Source of the DNA: Adenanthera pavonina
Lineage: Eukaryota; Streptophyta; Magnoliopsida; Fabales; Fabaceae
Direction of reading: 5' to 3'
Length of the DNA stretch: 64,000 nt
Assembly: GCA_026686845.1 (NCBI GenBank)
Contig: JAIVEN010000008.1
Location: forward strand, 32,306,501-32,370,500
Below, piece after piece: positions 25,121-37,940 of this stretch (within the stretch, counting starts at the first letter, position 1; each line of letters opens with the position of its first letter). The position numbers and the translations under genes were made by a program. The notes below the pieces were generated by a model, which made no database searches, was not told where the DNA came from, and saw only the letters and a program-made list of their open reading frames with translations.

Positions 25121-25566
25121 AAGGAAAAATTACATATAAATAGTAAGAGAGAGTTATTTTCTAAATGGTACATGAATATGTTCTAATTCCAAAATCATGC
25201 CATGGAATGTAATGGAGAAAGTAAGTTTGTTTTGGCTAAAAAGACCAAAATGCTTATGCCATACTAATATTTATAATTGATTTCCATTGATTTACAATAG
25301 GCTTTTGTAGATTTGTCACTAATATTACAAGACCATATCTTATTTAAAAATTAAAATAAATTATGACTTACACTCATTTGTGATTGATTTCTATTGATCC
25401 TGTAGATTTGTAATGGACTCATTAGTAAGACAAGGGAATTTTGGTCTTTTCAACTAAAAAACTTATTCCCCGTTGCATACCATGATATTATTTTGGAATT
25501 AGAATAAATTAAGATACCATTTTGGAAATAACTCTGTACCTTGATATTTATATGTAATTTTTCCTT
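25121..25566. mobile_element. Foldback element with ~140-bp inverted arms
   Basis: The left arm starts AAGGAAAAATTACATATAAA and continues through TCTAATTCCAAAAT and AAAGACCAAAATGC. The right arm, read inward, has AAGGAAAAATTACATATAAA, TCTAATTCCAAAAT and AAAGACCAAAATTC in the same order. The 5' twenty bases of each arm are identical. No TSD is certain and no protein is encoded. A transcript would form a long hairpin, a possible small-RNA source. Confidence 0.65.
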
Positions 25567-26091
25567 TTAAAAATTATTTACCAAGATGTGATTCCCAACT
25601 TTTTTTTTTTGACATGAATCAATGTACACTACACCCATTTTTGTATATTATTACTTTCTATGTACGTAAAAATTGTCATTTTAAAATTTTTTTTATACAG
25701 ACTAATAAAGCCATTAAGCAACATAGATCGAATATTCTAAAATTTAATAGTATCTTATTAAAATAACATAAATTTAAATACCCTTTTAAATAATAAGTTA
25801 ATATTAATAAAAAATAAATTAGTCAAACAACTTATTAACATTAAAATTCTAAAATAACATATATTGTGAAAAGTTTTAAAACTCCTAAAGCGAAAAATTT
25901 TATAAATAAAAAGTATTTTTTTTTTAACTTTGGTTTTTTAACAAATAGAGTGGCAGGCCTACCCTGCGCTCCTTTTTCCCACATCATCCACTATTCACCT
26001 TATGGTAATATATATTAATATAATACTAGTATTTTGTAGTATTTTATGTGTAATATATATTATAAGTAATGTATATAATGTTGGTTATATA

Positions 26092-26361
26092 CTCCTTTGT
26101 TTCGCAATAATTGTTACATTGAGTTTTTTTTTAATTTCAAAACAATTCTCACTTTACAATTTTTAATTGAGCATTAATTATAGTTATACAAATTTACCCT
26201 TCAATAATAACAAAGAAAGAAAAAAAATGAAGGAGTATTATATAATTAATAAGAATATAATAGTAAAATACAATCAAACTTGACTATTTTTTAGGTTATT
26301 TATTAGTTTTTTTAATCTATGTGTATAACTTCAAAGTAATAATTATTTTAAAACGGAAGAG
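26092..26361. mobile_element. Stowaway-like MITE (270 bp)
   Basis: TA borders each side. The left end CTCCTTTGTTTCGCAATAAT and the right end read inward, CTCTTCCGTTTTAAAATAAT, are imperfect inverted repeats of the Stowaway type. The interior is AT-rich and non-coding. Confidence 0.6.
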
Positions 26362-26879
26362 TAATATTTATAAAAAATCATAAATATAATATCTATATAT
26401 ATAATTCACAATTTTTATTAAGAAGCTTTTTGCAAATAATTATATTCAATTTATTATTTTTTTTAATCAATATTTGTAATATATGACTCTTTTTCTTTTG
26501 GTCAACAAGTGTTAGACTCTAGACTCTCCATTTAACTATCATTTTAATTAGTTAATCTGTTTTTAATCTAAAATTAAATTTTATTTAATCAATTCAATCA
26601 ATTAATTTCTATCAAAAAATAATATGAGGCACATAAATATTATTATTGTAATGATATATGTTATTGTAATATGTTAAAGATATCTTTTATATTATTTATA
26701 ATATTTATATTATATATAATTTCAAATTTTAATTAATTTTCTCAATAAAGATATTCAATTTAATACTTTAAATTTTTACTTCATATAAAAGATATTTAGA
26801 ATATAATATTATCTACTCATCTTTAAATATCCTTTTAATAAATTGTCAACAAATATTGGTTTAATTAATAAAAATGCAA

Positions 26880-27560
26880 CACATACCATGTGTGTTCAAA
26901 ATCTACTATGTACTACCATGTGTAATCAAAATCTACATTTTATTTGGCATTTATTCCTACATTTTTCTTCATTGCATAAATCCCTAGCATTTTTCTTCAA
27001 TTTCACTTAGAAATTTTGGTTAACCCAATTGAAAATCTTTTTTCAATAGTGCTTTGTTCTGTATTACTAAAATATGGAATGCTAAAAGTTGTTTTGATCC
27101 TTTGAAAATTTTTTATACGTTAGTTGGAAATTTTGGTCATCTCAACTAGAATTTTTTTTTTCAAAATTACTTTTTCCTATACTAAAATATGGAATGCTGA
27201 AAATAATTATGAAAATCACTTGAAGTGAAAAAATTTTCATATTTTGAAGTGGGTAACAAAATTTTCAAGTAACGTTTGAAAAATTTTCAACTACTAAAAA
27301 TTGTTTTAAGCACTATTGTGTAGAACAAAAGTAGAGTTTTGAAATAAAACTATTTCCAAGCAGGTAACTAAAATATCCAAATGACATTTGAAAGATTTTT
27401 AGCTTACCAAAAATGTTTTCAACACTCCACATTTTAGTGTAAAATATCATTTTTTAAAAGATATTTTTTAGGTCGAGTAACCAAAATTTCTTAAGTGATA
27501 TTAAGAAACAAAATTCTAACCAAAATTTCAATTGATAACCACAGTTTTCAACATTTCATA
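26880..27560. repeat. Complex local repeats around an ACTAAAATATGGAATGCT motif
   Basis: ACTAAAATATGGAATGCT occurs near 27066 and 27180, and a reverse-oriented relative (CACTCCACATTTTAGTGT) near 27424. Repeated GGAAATTTTGGT and GAAAATTTT tracts lie between. An older duplication ACCATGTGT(G/A)(T/A)TCAAAATCTAC is at 26888-26935. No gene is seen. Confidence 0.45.
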
Positions 27561-27834
27561 TTTCAAACATATTTTTGTCTGCTCACTTTTTTTGGCAAGA
27601 ACTTTGATCTTTGAAGATTTTCAAATTTTGAGTCCATTATAACTTTTTTTTTTCATGAGCTTTTTCTTTATCAAATCATCCGATATTTTGGATCTACTCC
27701 ATTTCAATTAAAAAATTTATCGAAGTTTAGACTAATTCAGATGAAGCTTACCAAAAAAAAAATTTATTACCAAATATTTAATATAACTGTATTTTTAAAA
27801 TTTAAATTTAAGATATTTGATTATAGCCGGTGTC

Positions 27835-28710
27835 ACTCCCGGTTATGATCTTTTGCTAGTTCCAACCAACGATCGGGCAGTAAAGTTTTTTTTTTTTGGT
27901 TTGTTTCTCTAGACAACGATACACATATATGCCCGTCTGTTGATCTAACCAATGATTCAGTGGTAGAGTCTTTTTCTTTCTTTGGACGCCGATACACACA
28001 GATTTGCCAGCCCAGTGATTGACAAAGTTGCCAGGTTGTCTTTTGATCGGTGACATGTTGATGTTGATGTTGATATTGACTGATTGATTGACTGATTTAT
28101 TCATGAAATTTTATATATTTAAATGAAATTCATGGATCATACGTGTAATCGAAAAACATTATATCCAGACTACCAACTGACATTAAGTCTACTCAAACTG
28201 TTATATATCGAAAATGCAGGAAGATATGTACAGGCGCGTTTCTTCTGATTCCACAACGCAAAAACACACACTCTTCATTCTATCACCTGTTACGGGAGTA
28301 GATAGATTTACTTCCTGTGAATTTTCCCGAGTTATGCCACGTCACACTGATACACAGAGTCTCACACACACACACACTTCGTTCTACCACCTGTCACGGG
28401 AGCACATTTACTGCTTGCCCAGTGATTTTGTTTGGGATAATAATGACGGCAAAAAGAAATGCAGCAAGAGGAGACACGTCCGCGTCGCAAGGGAGAAAAC
28501 GAAACTTGAATCTTCTATATGGTAATTACAGTTATGTACCGACTGATAGCTTCTTCCTCCATGGCTAGACATCTCATGATATGCATTTTCTTGATATGCA
28601 TTTTCTTCCTTCATTATCTGCATACACTCAATTACAGTTACACAGCTAAGGAATTATCTGCATGGCTAGACATCTCCTGATATGCATTTTCTTCCTCCAT
28701 CCAAAGCTTG
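27835..28710. repeat. Cluster of short tandem duplications
   Basis: Three local duplications occur. One, on the minus strand at about 27870-28040, contains two copies of a GTGTATCG(G/T)CG / CCAATGATTC-like unit. Another, near 28265-28420, repeats CACCTGT(T/C)ACGGGAG. The third, near 28560-28700, repeats ATGGCTAGACATCTC then TGATATGCATTTTCTTCC. A TGATGT/TGATTGAC microsatellite lies near 28060-28095. The open frames here (27856-28104, 28214-28568) follow the repeats and are not recognised. Confidence 0.5.
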
Positions 28711-29273
28711 CGCAGTTCTTTGATCATTCAAGAGTAATCTCTATGCCCATTTGCTTATCCAACAACTTAATGAGACCCATGGTTTTTGCATACATACTTT
28801 TCAACTTATTCAAGCAACGATATATGTGATCAAAGTGATGATCTATGCGATTAAATGAATATTCAATGCACTTGAAGGAAGCCATAGGGAATATAAAGAA
28901 CTTTGGCTTTGATATCGAATGATATAAGAGGAGAAGGGTAGGGATAGAAAGAAAGGGAATAGAAACAAGAGAATAGATAAATTAGAAGAATTTAGGGAGA
29001 AATAACTCCGAGAGAGGGGGGAAGAACCCAAGGAGAAAAAAGATATTTAAAATAACTCAATTTTTACTCTATTTTATTTTAAATTCGAATTACAATGATA
29101 GTTATTTATAGGATTCATTAAAATATTTTAGAAAATTGATACAATATAATAAATTACGAAATTACTTAACCTAAAAGCTGCATCTAGAAAGATTGCAAGA
29201 ATATCATTTATTTAAAAATTTTTTAAAAATTGAAACATTCTAAAATACTTTAACCTAAACTTAGGGTTCGCTT

Positions 29274-29614
29274 GATATAATTATTGGAAAATTCATATAT
29301 AATCTAATTATTTTACTTTCTATTTCGCGGGAAGTTTAAATAATTTTCAAATAAATATATGTTATTTTAATTTTAAAGACATAAATACCTATCTATTCAA
29401 AAAATTAATTAAAGAATTAAGGGTTTTTTTAGAAAAATATTATAAAATATTCGAGAAGTAGAACTTTTTTGGGTTTTGTTTAGTAAATTTTATTTCTCGA
29501 GTTAAACTTAACTTTCCAAGACTTCTAAATTTTTTTCGAATAAAGCAACATCAATCAGTTAACTTCTCGGGAAGTTTAACTTTCCTCCCTCACTTCCTCA
29601 TACTAAGTGAGCTC
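29274..29614. mobile_element. Possible PIF/Harbinger-like MITE (341 bp)
   Basis: TTA is present at 29271-29273 and 29615-29617. The ends are partly inverted, GGGTTCGCTTGATAT against GAGCTCACTTAGTAT. The repeat is imperfect, so this is a weaker case than the element at 22.9 kb. Confidence 0.4.
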
Positions 29615-29617
29615 TTA

Positions 29618-30295
29618 AAATAAATAATCATAAAATAGAAAATAAATAAAGAATAGTTAAAAACCTTATGTACTTAATCTTATATACTTAACGTACCTAT
29701 GTCAAAACAAATTAAAATACATGAATTTCAAATTTAAAAATAAATTAACAATATAGATAACAAAAGTTAGTTATAAAATAAATAATAGATGAAGAAATTT
29801 ACTTATTCTTATTTGATTAGATTAAAGTATACTAAGTCTATAAATTTAATTACTTAAGTTTTTTCTTAATATAAAATCTAATTATTTCTAAAAGATATGA
29901 TTAAATCTAATTAAATTTAAAGATATTCTAAATATCCTAATATTTTATTTTTTTAAATATTAATTATCCATTCTCCATAAGGCATTCTTAATTGATTAAG
30001 ATTCTTTTTCTTTTTTGTAAAAAATTAGATTTAATCATTGTTTGGCTTAAATGCAAATATTTGGTACTATTAACACCCATAGTTTTACAATGCTTCCTAC
30101 CATGATTTCGATGTAAATCCCTCAAGAAAAATGAAGCTTAACCTCTGGGGTTGTTGAGTTTTAGGGATAGCCACCCAGAAAACGACGGATGCTTTTGTCG
30201 TATGTATAAATAATACTCCATGATTTGACCCCCTCATTTTTTTTAAATCTTAAACGTGAATTTATTTTTTTTCTCCCTGAAGTTTTTAATACATA
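29618..30295. other. Intergenic, no gene seen
   Basis: Very AT-rich DNA. A less biased stretch at 30120-30230 is too short and has no sustained reading frame. Confidence 0.5.
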
Positions 30296-30586
30296 CTTCC
30301 TCCTCCGCTTTATATTATAAAACTTTTTATAAAATTTCTCTCATCTTATAATATAATTTTTTTATAAAATTTAATAAAATATTTATAAGTTTTTTTAAAT
30401 ACCCTTCATAAATTCATTTTACAAATATCATCTTTCTTTTTTTTAATATTTTGATTAATATGAATGAAGGTTATTTTTGGAATTACCATACTTTTTTTTG
30501 TAAAAATAAGACTCCCGATTAACTATAATGATCTTTATTAATGTGAGTGATTTTTGTAAGACCTCTTATAATGTACGACAAGGGAG
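30296..30586. mobile_element. Stowaway-like MITE, decayed (291 bp)
   Basis: TA flanks both ends. The left end CTTCCTCCTCCGCTTTATATT and the right end read inward, CTCCCTTGTCGTACATTATAA, match imperfectly in the Stowaway pattern. Confidence 0.5.
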
Positions 30587-32139
30587 TATAATTTTGATTA
30601 TAATGATTTCTTATTATAATTATCTTGTATCCAATATATCAAATCATATTCAAATATTGTTAGATTCAAATATAAACAGATCTTCCAATATAATTTTTCT
30701 ATTCACAAGACCTGAATTTAAAATCTTATAAAAAAGGTATTGAGTTTTTTGTCACTTAATCTAATTAGCGCCGATTGATTTTTAATTATAGTTACTTTAA
30801 AATAATATAATATAAAAATTAAAGTATATTAAAATTTAAAAATTAATACCCTATATACTAGTACTCAATACCTACTAACCTATATTAACTTAACCAATAC
30901 ATAAAGCAAAAGTTGCCCCGTGATTAGGAGTGAGTAATCAGTCTGTTAGGTTTGGTTCGGTTGAAAACTGAAAAAACCGAACACTGAATTAACATAAAAT
31001 ACATAACTGAACCTAACCGAACAAACTGAAAAAACCGAACCAAACCGAACTGAAATATTTCGGTTTAGCTTTTTCGGTTTGGGCCTTTAATGGGCCTTTG
31101 CTGGAAAAAAAATTATAAACTGAACCGAAACTGTAAACTTTAATGGGCCTTAGTTGTTCCAATGTCACCTTGTGATTTTTTTTTTTCTAAAATATCATCT
31201 AAGTACTTTTGAACTTATAAAGATAAAGGATTAAATTTTATATACAATACACCATCACACAAACAATTTACAAATATATATTACAATGCCCTATTGCAGG
31301 AATTAGTTATTCAACAGGACATGATGGATAGATTTTTTTTTTTGGGTATTTGATGGATATAATAAATACACAACTATAAAATATGGGAGACTTTCGATAT
31401 AAAGCAGAGCAAACTTGCAAGTTATAATGTAAAATATGGTAAAAAAACTAACATTGGAGCAAAAACTTAAAATCAAAATAAATGATTAGTTGGATAAATG
31501 AAATAAAAAACCTGTTATAGCAATGATAGAGGCAGCTTTTGGTAGTGATTAAGAATCTCAAAAACAGAACTCAACTTCAATAACTAAAACACAATGCACA
31601 CATCATTTTATAGGATAACTGACCACAAAGTGCTTCATATACTAAATAGAATCTTGTTTAGTTGATCTAGCATAAGGACAAGGAGGAGCACTAGGATTAG
31701 GATTAGCAAATAGACATGTTAGAAATTATGTATTTTTCACCATTTTAATGTCCTGTGGGAATCTAATCCAAAAACTGATGCAGCTTGAACCTATTTAAAA
31801 CTAATAAACTTCATCTTAACCATCAAGACAAAGGGACTCAGATGGATCATTCATATATTCAAATCAAGCGAAATCATGCAACCAGTCAAGAACAATATCT
31901 TGCATACAAACAAACTCAACTATAATTTGATAATATCAATCTTTATCCTCTAACAAGGCAACACCAGAGCAAAATTAACATTATAACAAGGTGCCAAAGG
32001 ATTTTGCCAACCTCCAAAGTTCAACCTATGTTAAAAAAAAAAAATCAAATAACCAACCACATCCTCATGTATTAATCAATAATAAAATTATATAGAGAGG
32101 AAAAAAATTAATTTACCTCAATAAGACAATAGCAACAGC

Positions 32140-34203
32140 CTATGATATGTCAACAATTGATTCCAAAGCAATCTTTTGAAAATCTACATGTAAATAAAAG
32201 TAAAATTATATTGATAACTTATAAGAAAATCAATTTTTAACAATAAAATTAATATATGTGAAGATAAAAAAAAGAAAAAATACCTTTCTCTATCTGTTGA
32301 ACATCATCCAAATCTTCTTCTACTTCAACCGGAAGACAATGTCGTAGCCAATCTTGAGCACAAATAAGAGATTGCACAATCTTAGGAGTTAAAGAACTTC
32401 TAAATGCATCAAGAACCCGTCCTCCAGTGCTGAATGTAGACTCGGAGGCAACTGTAGAAATTGGGATAGCTAAAACATCCTTGGCCAAACATGAAAGAAT
32501 AAGGAATCTAGGGCTACTTAACTTCCACCAATTCGAAATGTTAAAATCATCTCTATCCATCTCAATTTCCTCATTTAAATATCTTTCAACTTCTGTTCTA
32601 CTAGTTCTTCCACCAAGGCGCTCAGTCATGAATTTTTTCTTTTCCGACTCAAGCAATTTCCTCACCTTTATAGCAGGGTCATCATCAACTTCAGTTTCTA
32701 AGTCAGCCAAAAGTTGCTCCTTTTCAGTTTTAGAAGGAGAAATCATCTCTTTGTAATCATTATACAAAGAAAATAACACATCCTTCACTTGCATCCCTAA
32801 TTGTTTACCAATTTCACCAACATACATTTTGCAAAGTGCATATTGCACCCACTCCAATTTATATCGAGGATCAAGAATAGCAGCAACATAAATAAGTTGG
32901 TTCATCTTTGAAGGATCTCCCCAATATTTGTCATATTTCTCTTTCATTTTATCAGCCATTACTGCTAACTCCCAATCATCACTCTTTTTCCATTCATCCA
33001 ATAAGCGATATAACATATAAATTTCATGGAAAAAGGTGTTGGATGTCACAAATAAAGAACCAGAAATATGCAATGTCAACTCATAAAAATGACTCAAAAG
33101 CATCATCATCTTCCTAACATTGACCCAATCATCACCAGTAGGTACCCCATCCCCACATTCAAGATCAATTCGAAAGTAAGGATCTTTATCCTCAAACTTC
33201 TTGAAGGCGGCCTTAAATTTTTGGGTTGTCTCCAACATTAAATAGGTAGAATTCCACCTAGTAGAGACAGCCAAACTCAATAATTGTTATTTTGAATCTT
33301 TTCATCATCACAACTCTCTTTAAACTTTCACATCCTGAGGGGCGATTGCCTAACAAAACGAACAGCCTTTCTAACTTTTTTAATTGAACTTCCAACTTCT
33401 TTCAACCCATCAACAACAATTAAATTGATTATATGAGCAACACATCTCATATGTAGGAACTTGCATTTCATAATATAACAGCCCCAATTGGAAATTTTTT
33501 CTTTTGAATTTGTAATAGTGACATCATTAGAACTTGCATTGTCCACTGTGATGGTAAATACCCTATCAATTCCCCACTCAAGCAAACATTTTTCAATTTC
33601 TATTCCAATCTTTCTCCCCTTATGACTAGAAATTCGAATGAAATTTAAAATCCTCTTGTTCAATTTCCAATTATCATCTATAAAATGTATTGTAATACAC
33701 ATGTAATTAATGATTTGAATGGATGTCCAAGTGTCTGTAGTGAGGCAAACCATTTGTTTCTTATTAACTAGATAATCCTTGAATTTAATCTTTTCATCCA
33801 TATAAATTCCAAAACAATCACGAGACACAGTCCATCTAGAAGGAATCTTAAATCTAGGTTGAGCAACAGACATTAACCTCTTAAACCCTAGCCCCTCAAC
33901 AAATTTGAAAGGTAGCTCATCAGTAATGATCATGCATGCTAAGGCTTTCCTAGTGGCTTCTTGATCAAATTTCCAACTAGTAAGGACTACATCTTCATGT
34001 GCAATAAAATTCAAGTGTGATTGTCTAGGTTCGGGAGGAGGCCGTTTCTTACATACAATCATATGATTTTTCAGTGAAGTAGTACCATTCTTTTTTGAAT
34101 CATAATGAAATTCTCTTTCACAGTAATTACACTTACCTTTAACTTCATTTTTCTCATTGATAAATTTTGTGAAATGATCCCAAACTTTAGATCTTGGCTG
34201 CAT
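32140..34203 (-). pseudogene. hAT transposase (RICESLEEPER/DAYSLEEPER-like), disrupted
   Basis: N-terminal part 34203-33328: a BED-type zinc finger (KCNYCEREFHY then KNHMIVC, about residues 20-50), then CLTTDTWTS with the first catalytic Asp and TVDNASSND with the second. After VRFVRQSPLRM comes a TGA (about 33325-33327), and a frame change about 50 bp later moves the rest into another frame, beginning LSLAVSTRWNSTY. The C-terminal part holds STVASESTFSTGGRVLD with the catalytic Glu and the hAT dimerisation region. A spliced 3' end is likely: donor after 32284, acceptor before 32183, stop at 32140-32142. A shift in an A-run just upstream of the first ATG suggests the real N-terminus lay further upstream. 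All catalytic residues survive but no full-length product can be made. Confidence 0.85.
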
Positions 34204-34300
34204 GAGTTTTCTTTTCCTTTTTGAGTTGAGGCCTCACTAGATGCTTGAGCTTGGGGTTGAGTGCTCTTAATAGCATCTCCAGTTGCTCCATTAGTGGCAA

Positions 34301-36620
34301 TGTAGCATCCTACCCCCTGACACCTCCGAACTTAACCAAAAACTTCCACATCTGACCAAACACAACCCTGACGTCTCAAAACAATTCTTCAAATTCATAA
34401 ACACAGCGGAAACAACTCAAAAGCACCAAAATCTAGGCTAGGGCCGCGGCCGCTACAGTACTGCCGCGGCTCTGGCCTCCCCTATCTCAACATCGCTTCT
34501 GTCTCCTCTGGCACCGCGGCCTGCCTTCCCTCGCCGCGGCGCCCCCGGCTGATATACATATCAGCAATTTCAACACTCCGGGGTGAACTTATGACGCGCA
34601 TAACTTTATGCTCCGACCTTCGATTGACTCGAATCCAACTCCTACAAGTCAATCTAGTCCCCATCTATCCAAGGACACCACTTTTACCTCAATCCAACAA
34701 CGTATGGAGATTCTGGACCCTTGACATCGTTTTGGCCACTTGTTGACCAAAACTCACCACTAGCCACCTCCAATTGCCACCAAAGGCAACTGGTCGCTCA
34801 GAGACTATTCATACAGGTCCAAAACCCCCAGACCAACCTGTCCAAAGAGGTTTTACCTCAAAGAACCACTCCTCTGAGATTTGACCCCTTGGAACCCAAC
34901 CTGACCAAATGGGCTACGGGCCCTTACGCAAACCAACAAGGCCCAACAACACTCTGGACTTACCAAAACTGTCACACATACTTCTCAACAACATTCAACC
35001 ATACATACCATATACATAAACATCCATACATAGCCAGTCTCAACCATAACATTATCCATTACAAACCATGCTATCCTACTTGGCACAAGATACTAATACA
35101 ACATACACACGCTACATAGACTATTCCCACGTACACAGCTACTCCCGCGTCTTCTCCGGACTAGTGCCAGAACCGTCACCTGAAAGGTTAGTTTATGGGA
35201 GATGGGGGTGAGACAATGTCTCAGTAACCGGGAACAATAACCACACACACACAAATATATATATATATATACATATATCTCACACCAATCATGTATGCAA
35301 TATGAAATGAATGACATGCATGTTGCCCTCACAGGGACTCCATTCTTATTCTCCCTAACACATATATCATCCATCCTTATCCTTCCTAACATATATATTA
35401 TCCATCCTTATCCTCCCTAACATATATACATAATCTAACCTTATCTTCCCTAACATATATATATATATATATTTTCCAACCTTATTCTCCCTAACATATA
35501 TACATCATCATACATCATACCACCATCACGTCATCACCACCACATCCACCATACATCACAATCTCATAATGTTATGTGGTGATGCTCATGTATCATCATA
35601 TCATCATCATAATGTCATGTGTGCAACCTATCATATCATCATCACACATATCATCATCATAGTCATAACCATCATCTATCAGTATACATACCACGATATA
35701 TATACAAATAGTACACACAAACACATTGATACCGTGGTATGAAAGAGACATGCATATATACACAAATACACGTACTATCATATAACATAATCAATACAAT
35801 ATAACAAACACCCGGTTACCTCAATTGTCGTTACCACACACACACAAGTTCCACAAGCTTCCTTGAACAGTCCAGTACGCGTGAACCCCTCTCGATTAGC
35901 CAACAACCTTTATCATGTCACAATTCTTCCATTAGCACAATATACCAACAAATCAAACCTCACAATTCCACCACATTAACCTAACCCAAGGTTCCAACAC
36001 CCTTTTTATGCATCAATAAGCTCTTAGGGATTACTCAAACACTACACAACCTCAAATACCTCGGATTCCTAAGAGCCATTACCAAAGACAACCTAGGGTT
36101 AAGCTCTAAACATACATAATCCCTTCAAAACTCACATTCAAGCAACAAGAACACCAAAACATACTTCCTTAACCCCAAAACATCCATTCCAATCAGTGGA
36201 TTTCACCCCAAACCGGAAATCCAACCATACAACCGGAAATCCCAAATTTCAACCGAAGAAAATGGAGAGAGAGGAGTAGGGAACGCTTACCAACTTGAAT
36301 CCAAGCTCCCGATGGACGAAAATCACTCTGGGACACCGAAAATGCCGAACCCTAGCACTGCTCCTCGTCTCTCTGTGTCGCTCCCTTCGTTTCCTTTCTT
36401 TCTTTCGCGTCCGACTAATCCGGATTTAAACAATTTTTCCGACTCTCGCCGTGGCTCCACCAAATTTTCTAGAACAACGCCACTGGAATGCTTCTCGCCG
36501 CGGCGGCCCTGCTCTTCGCCGCGGCGTGGAGCTCTTCCAGACTCCACTTGAGCCTTCCTCCGTCCTGATTCCTCCGGTCCTAAACACAATGCCAAGAAAA
36601 ATATCATGAGGGGCATTACA
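34301..36620 (-). mobile_element. Solo LTR (family 1, copy A), 2320 bp, perfect TSD GGCAA
   Basis: Read on the minus strand it starts TGTAATGCCCCTCATGATAT and ends GGGTAGGATGCTACA. GGCAA lies directly outside both ends (34296-34300 and 36621-36625). It aligns along its length with 51502-53809, which has its own TSD, so each is a discrete insertion. TGTAA...TACA ends, a 5-bp TSD and no internal gag/pol identify a solo LTR left by recombination between the two LTRs of a larger element, probably Ty3/gypsy by analogy. It contains CCGCGGC-rich blocks (around 34440-34550 and 36440-36540) and AT/CAT microsatellites near 35.2-35.8 kb. Open frames inside it are not genes. Confidence 0.85.
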
Positions 36621-37940
36621 GGCAACCCCCAGTTTCATCATAGCATGACATCTAAATACACTAAATTAAACATAAATATGTGAACATATAAATGAAACAA
36701 CATATCTAATTTCTAGGTTGATGACATATCTAATAATGGAAGCTTTTCACATCAAGTTTATTTCAATTTAAAAGCTGAATTTAATGTTCTAAGATGGTGT
36801 TATAATAACACATAAATAAGAACAATCCAGTGTTGATGCAAATGAAAGGTGTCAGACTCAGTACTATGCATTTATCAAATATCCGAACAAGAGAAGAGAA
36901 TGAACCGTGACTTTAATACGCAGAGAAGAACGAGATTGGAGCTGCCGTGACTTCAATGTATTCAGTAATCAATAATACGATGCCTTCGTGACTCAACCCC
37001 TAGGGAGAGGGCTAAAGCTCCTTCCTTTCTTTCTTGGAATCTCAGTTGCAGAAAGCTGATATGCCAAGACTGAGATGCAGAGGAGATCGAAATTGAAGCT
37101 ACTGAGCTATTGTGCTATGCTTCCAACATTGAGATGCACAGAATTGTTAAGCTACTGAGAGAAGTGCGAGATTGGAGCCGCCGGTCATGCCAACTGTAAA
37201 CTGCCAACACCGCGATGTACAGGAGTGTGAGGTTGGAGGAGGAGTGAGATAGGAATGAGTAATGACCAAAGCTCTTTGAGAGTGAGAGACAAGAAATGAA
37301 ATCTAGATTCTGGACTAGGAATGAGATAGAGGGAGGGAGCAATGAACGAGACAGGAGATGAAAGCGAGCTCAAGAAGGAGGGAGCCGTGGACACAGTGCT
37401 TCTATTTCTTGATTTAGGGTTTGAGAATTGAGATGAGACCGAATAGACAGTAAGGGGTGAGCTGGTGAAGGACTGACAGACTGCAGCTGAGGAGGGTCAT
37501 GACTGACAACTGACGACTTGGCAATTTCTCACAATCTCACTTGAGTCTCAAACTTCAATCTTCAGAGGCCAGAGTGCTAGTCTGCTAGACTGCCAGAGTA
37601 AAGGGACTGAGGGAGTTGGGCTTGAGGGTGGTGTGGAGTGTGGACCGTGTGGTGAACCAGGTGAAGGATTGGGCTCAGAGCCTCAGAGAGTCCGTTGGGC
37701 CGAAGTAAGCTTTGAGCATGTATTTTAAAACAAAAAAAATATAGATATATATATTTTGGTCAGTTCAGTTAATTCGGTTTTTATAACTCTTGATCCGAAC
37801 CGAACCTAAAAACTTGATAACTCAAAAAAATAACCGATTTTCCACTGTAAATCGAAAAAACCGAACTGAAAAAATCGAATTCAATTTGGTTCGGTTCGAA
37901 GATCGATTTCGGTTTGGTTTTGCTCACCCCTACCCATGAC

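Larger units (their letters stand above)
30925..37932 (-). mobile_element. hAT-superfamily DNA transposon, containing a later solo LTR
   Basis: The right end read inward is TAGGGGTGAGCAAAACC and the left end is TAGGAGTGAGTAATC, a typical plant hAT terminus. Outside them are CCCGTGAT (30917-30924) and CCCATGAC (37933-37940), an 8-bp TSD with two transitions. Subterminal AACCGAAC/GGTTCGG repeats crowd both ends (30950-31135 and 37755-37915). The interior encodes a BED/hAT transposase on the minus strand. Without the 2.3-kb LTR insertion the element is about 4.7 kb. The transposase is broken and the TSD decayed, so this copy is old and inactive, though its ends could still be cut by a related transposase. 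Confidence 0.85.

Noticed and set aside
28214..28568. Overlapping open frames near 28.2-28.6 kb as a gene
   Set aside because: They follow short tandem duplications and CA-rich repeats, with no recognised domain and no supporting splice or promoter structure.
34482..36641. Several open frames (for example 34721-35119, 36312-36641)
   Set aside because: They lie inside the solo LTR or cross its edge, match nothing known, and are not kept in the other copy at 51.5-53.8 kb.
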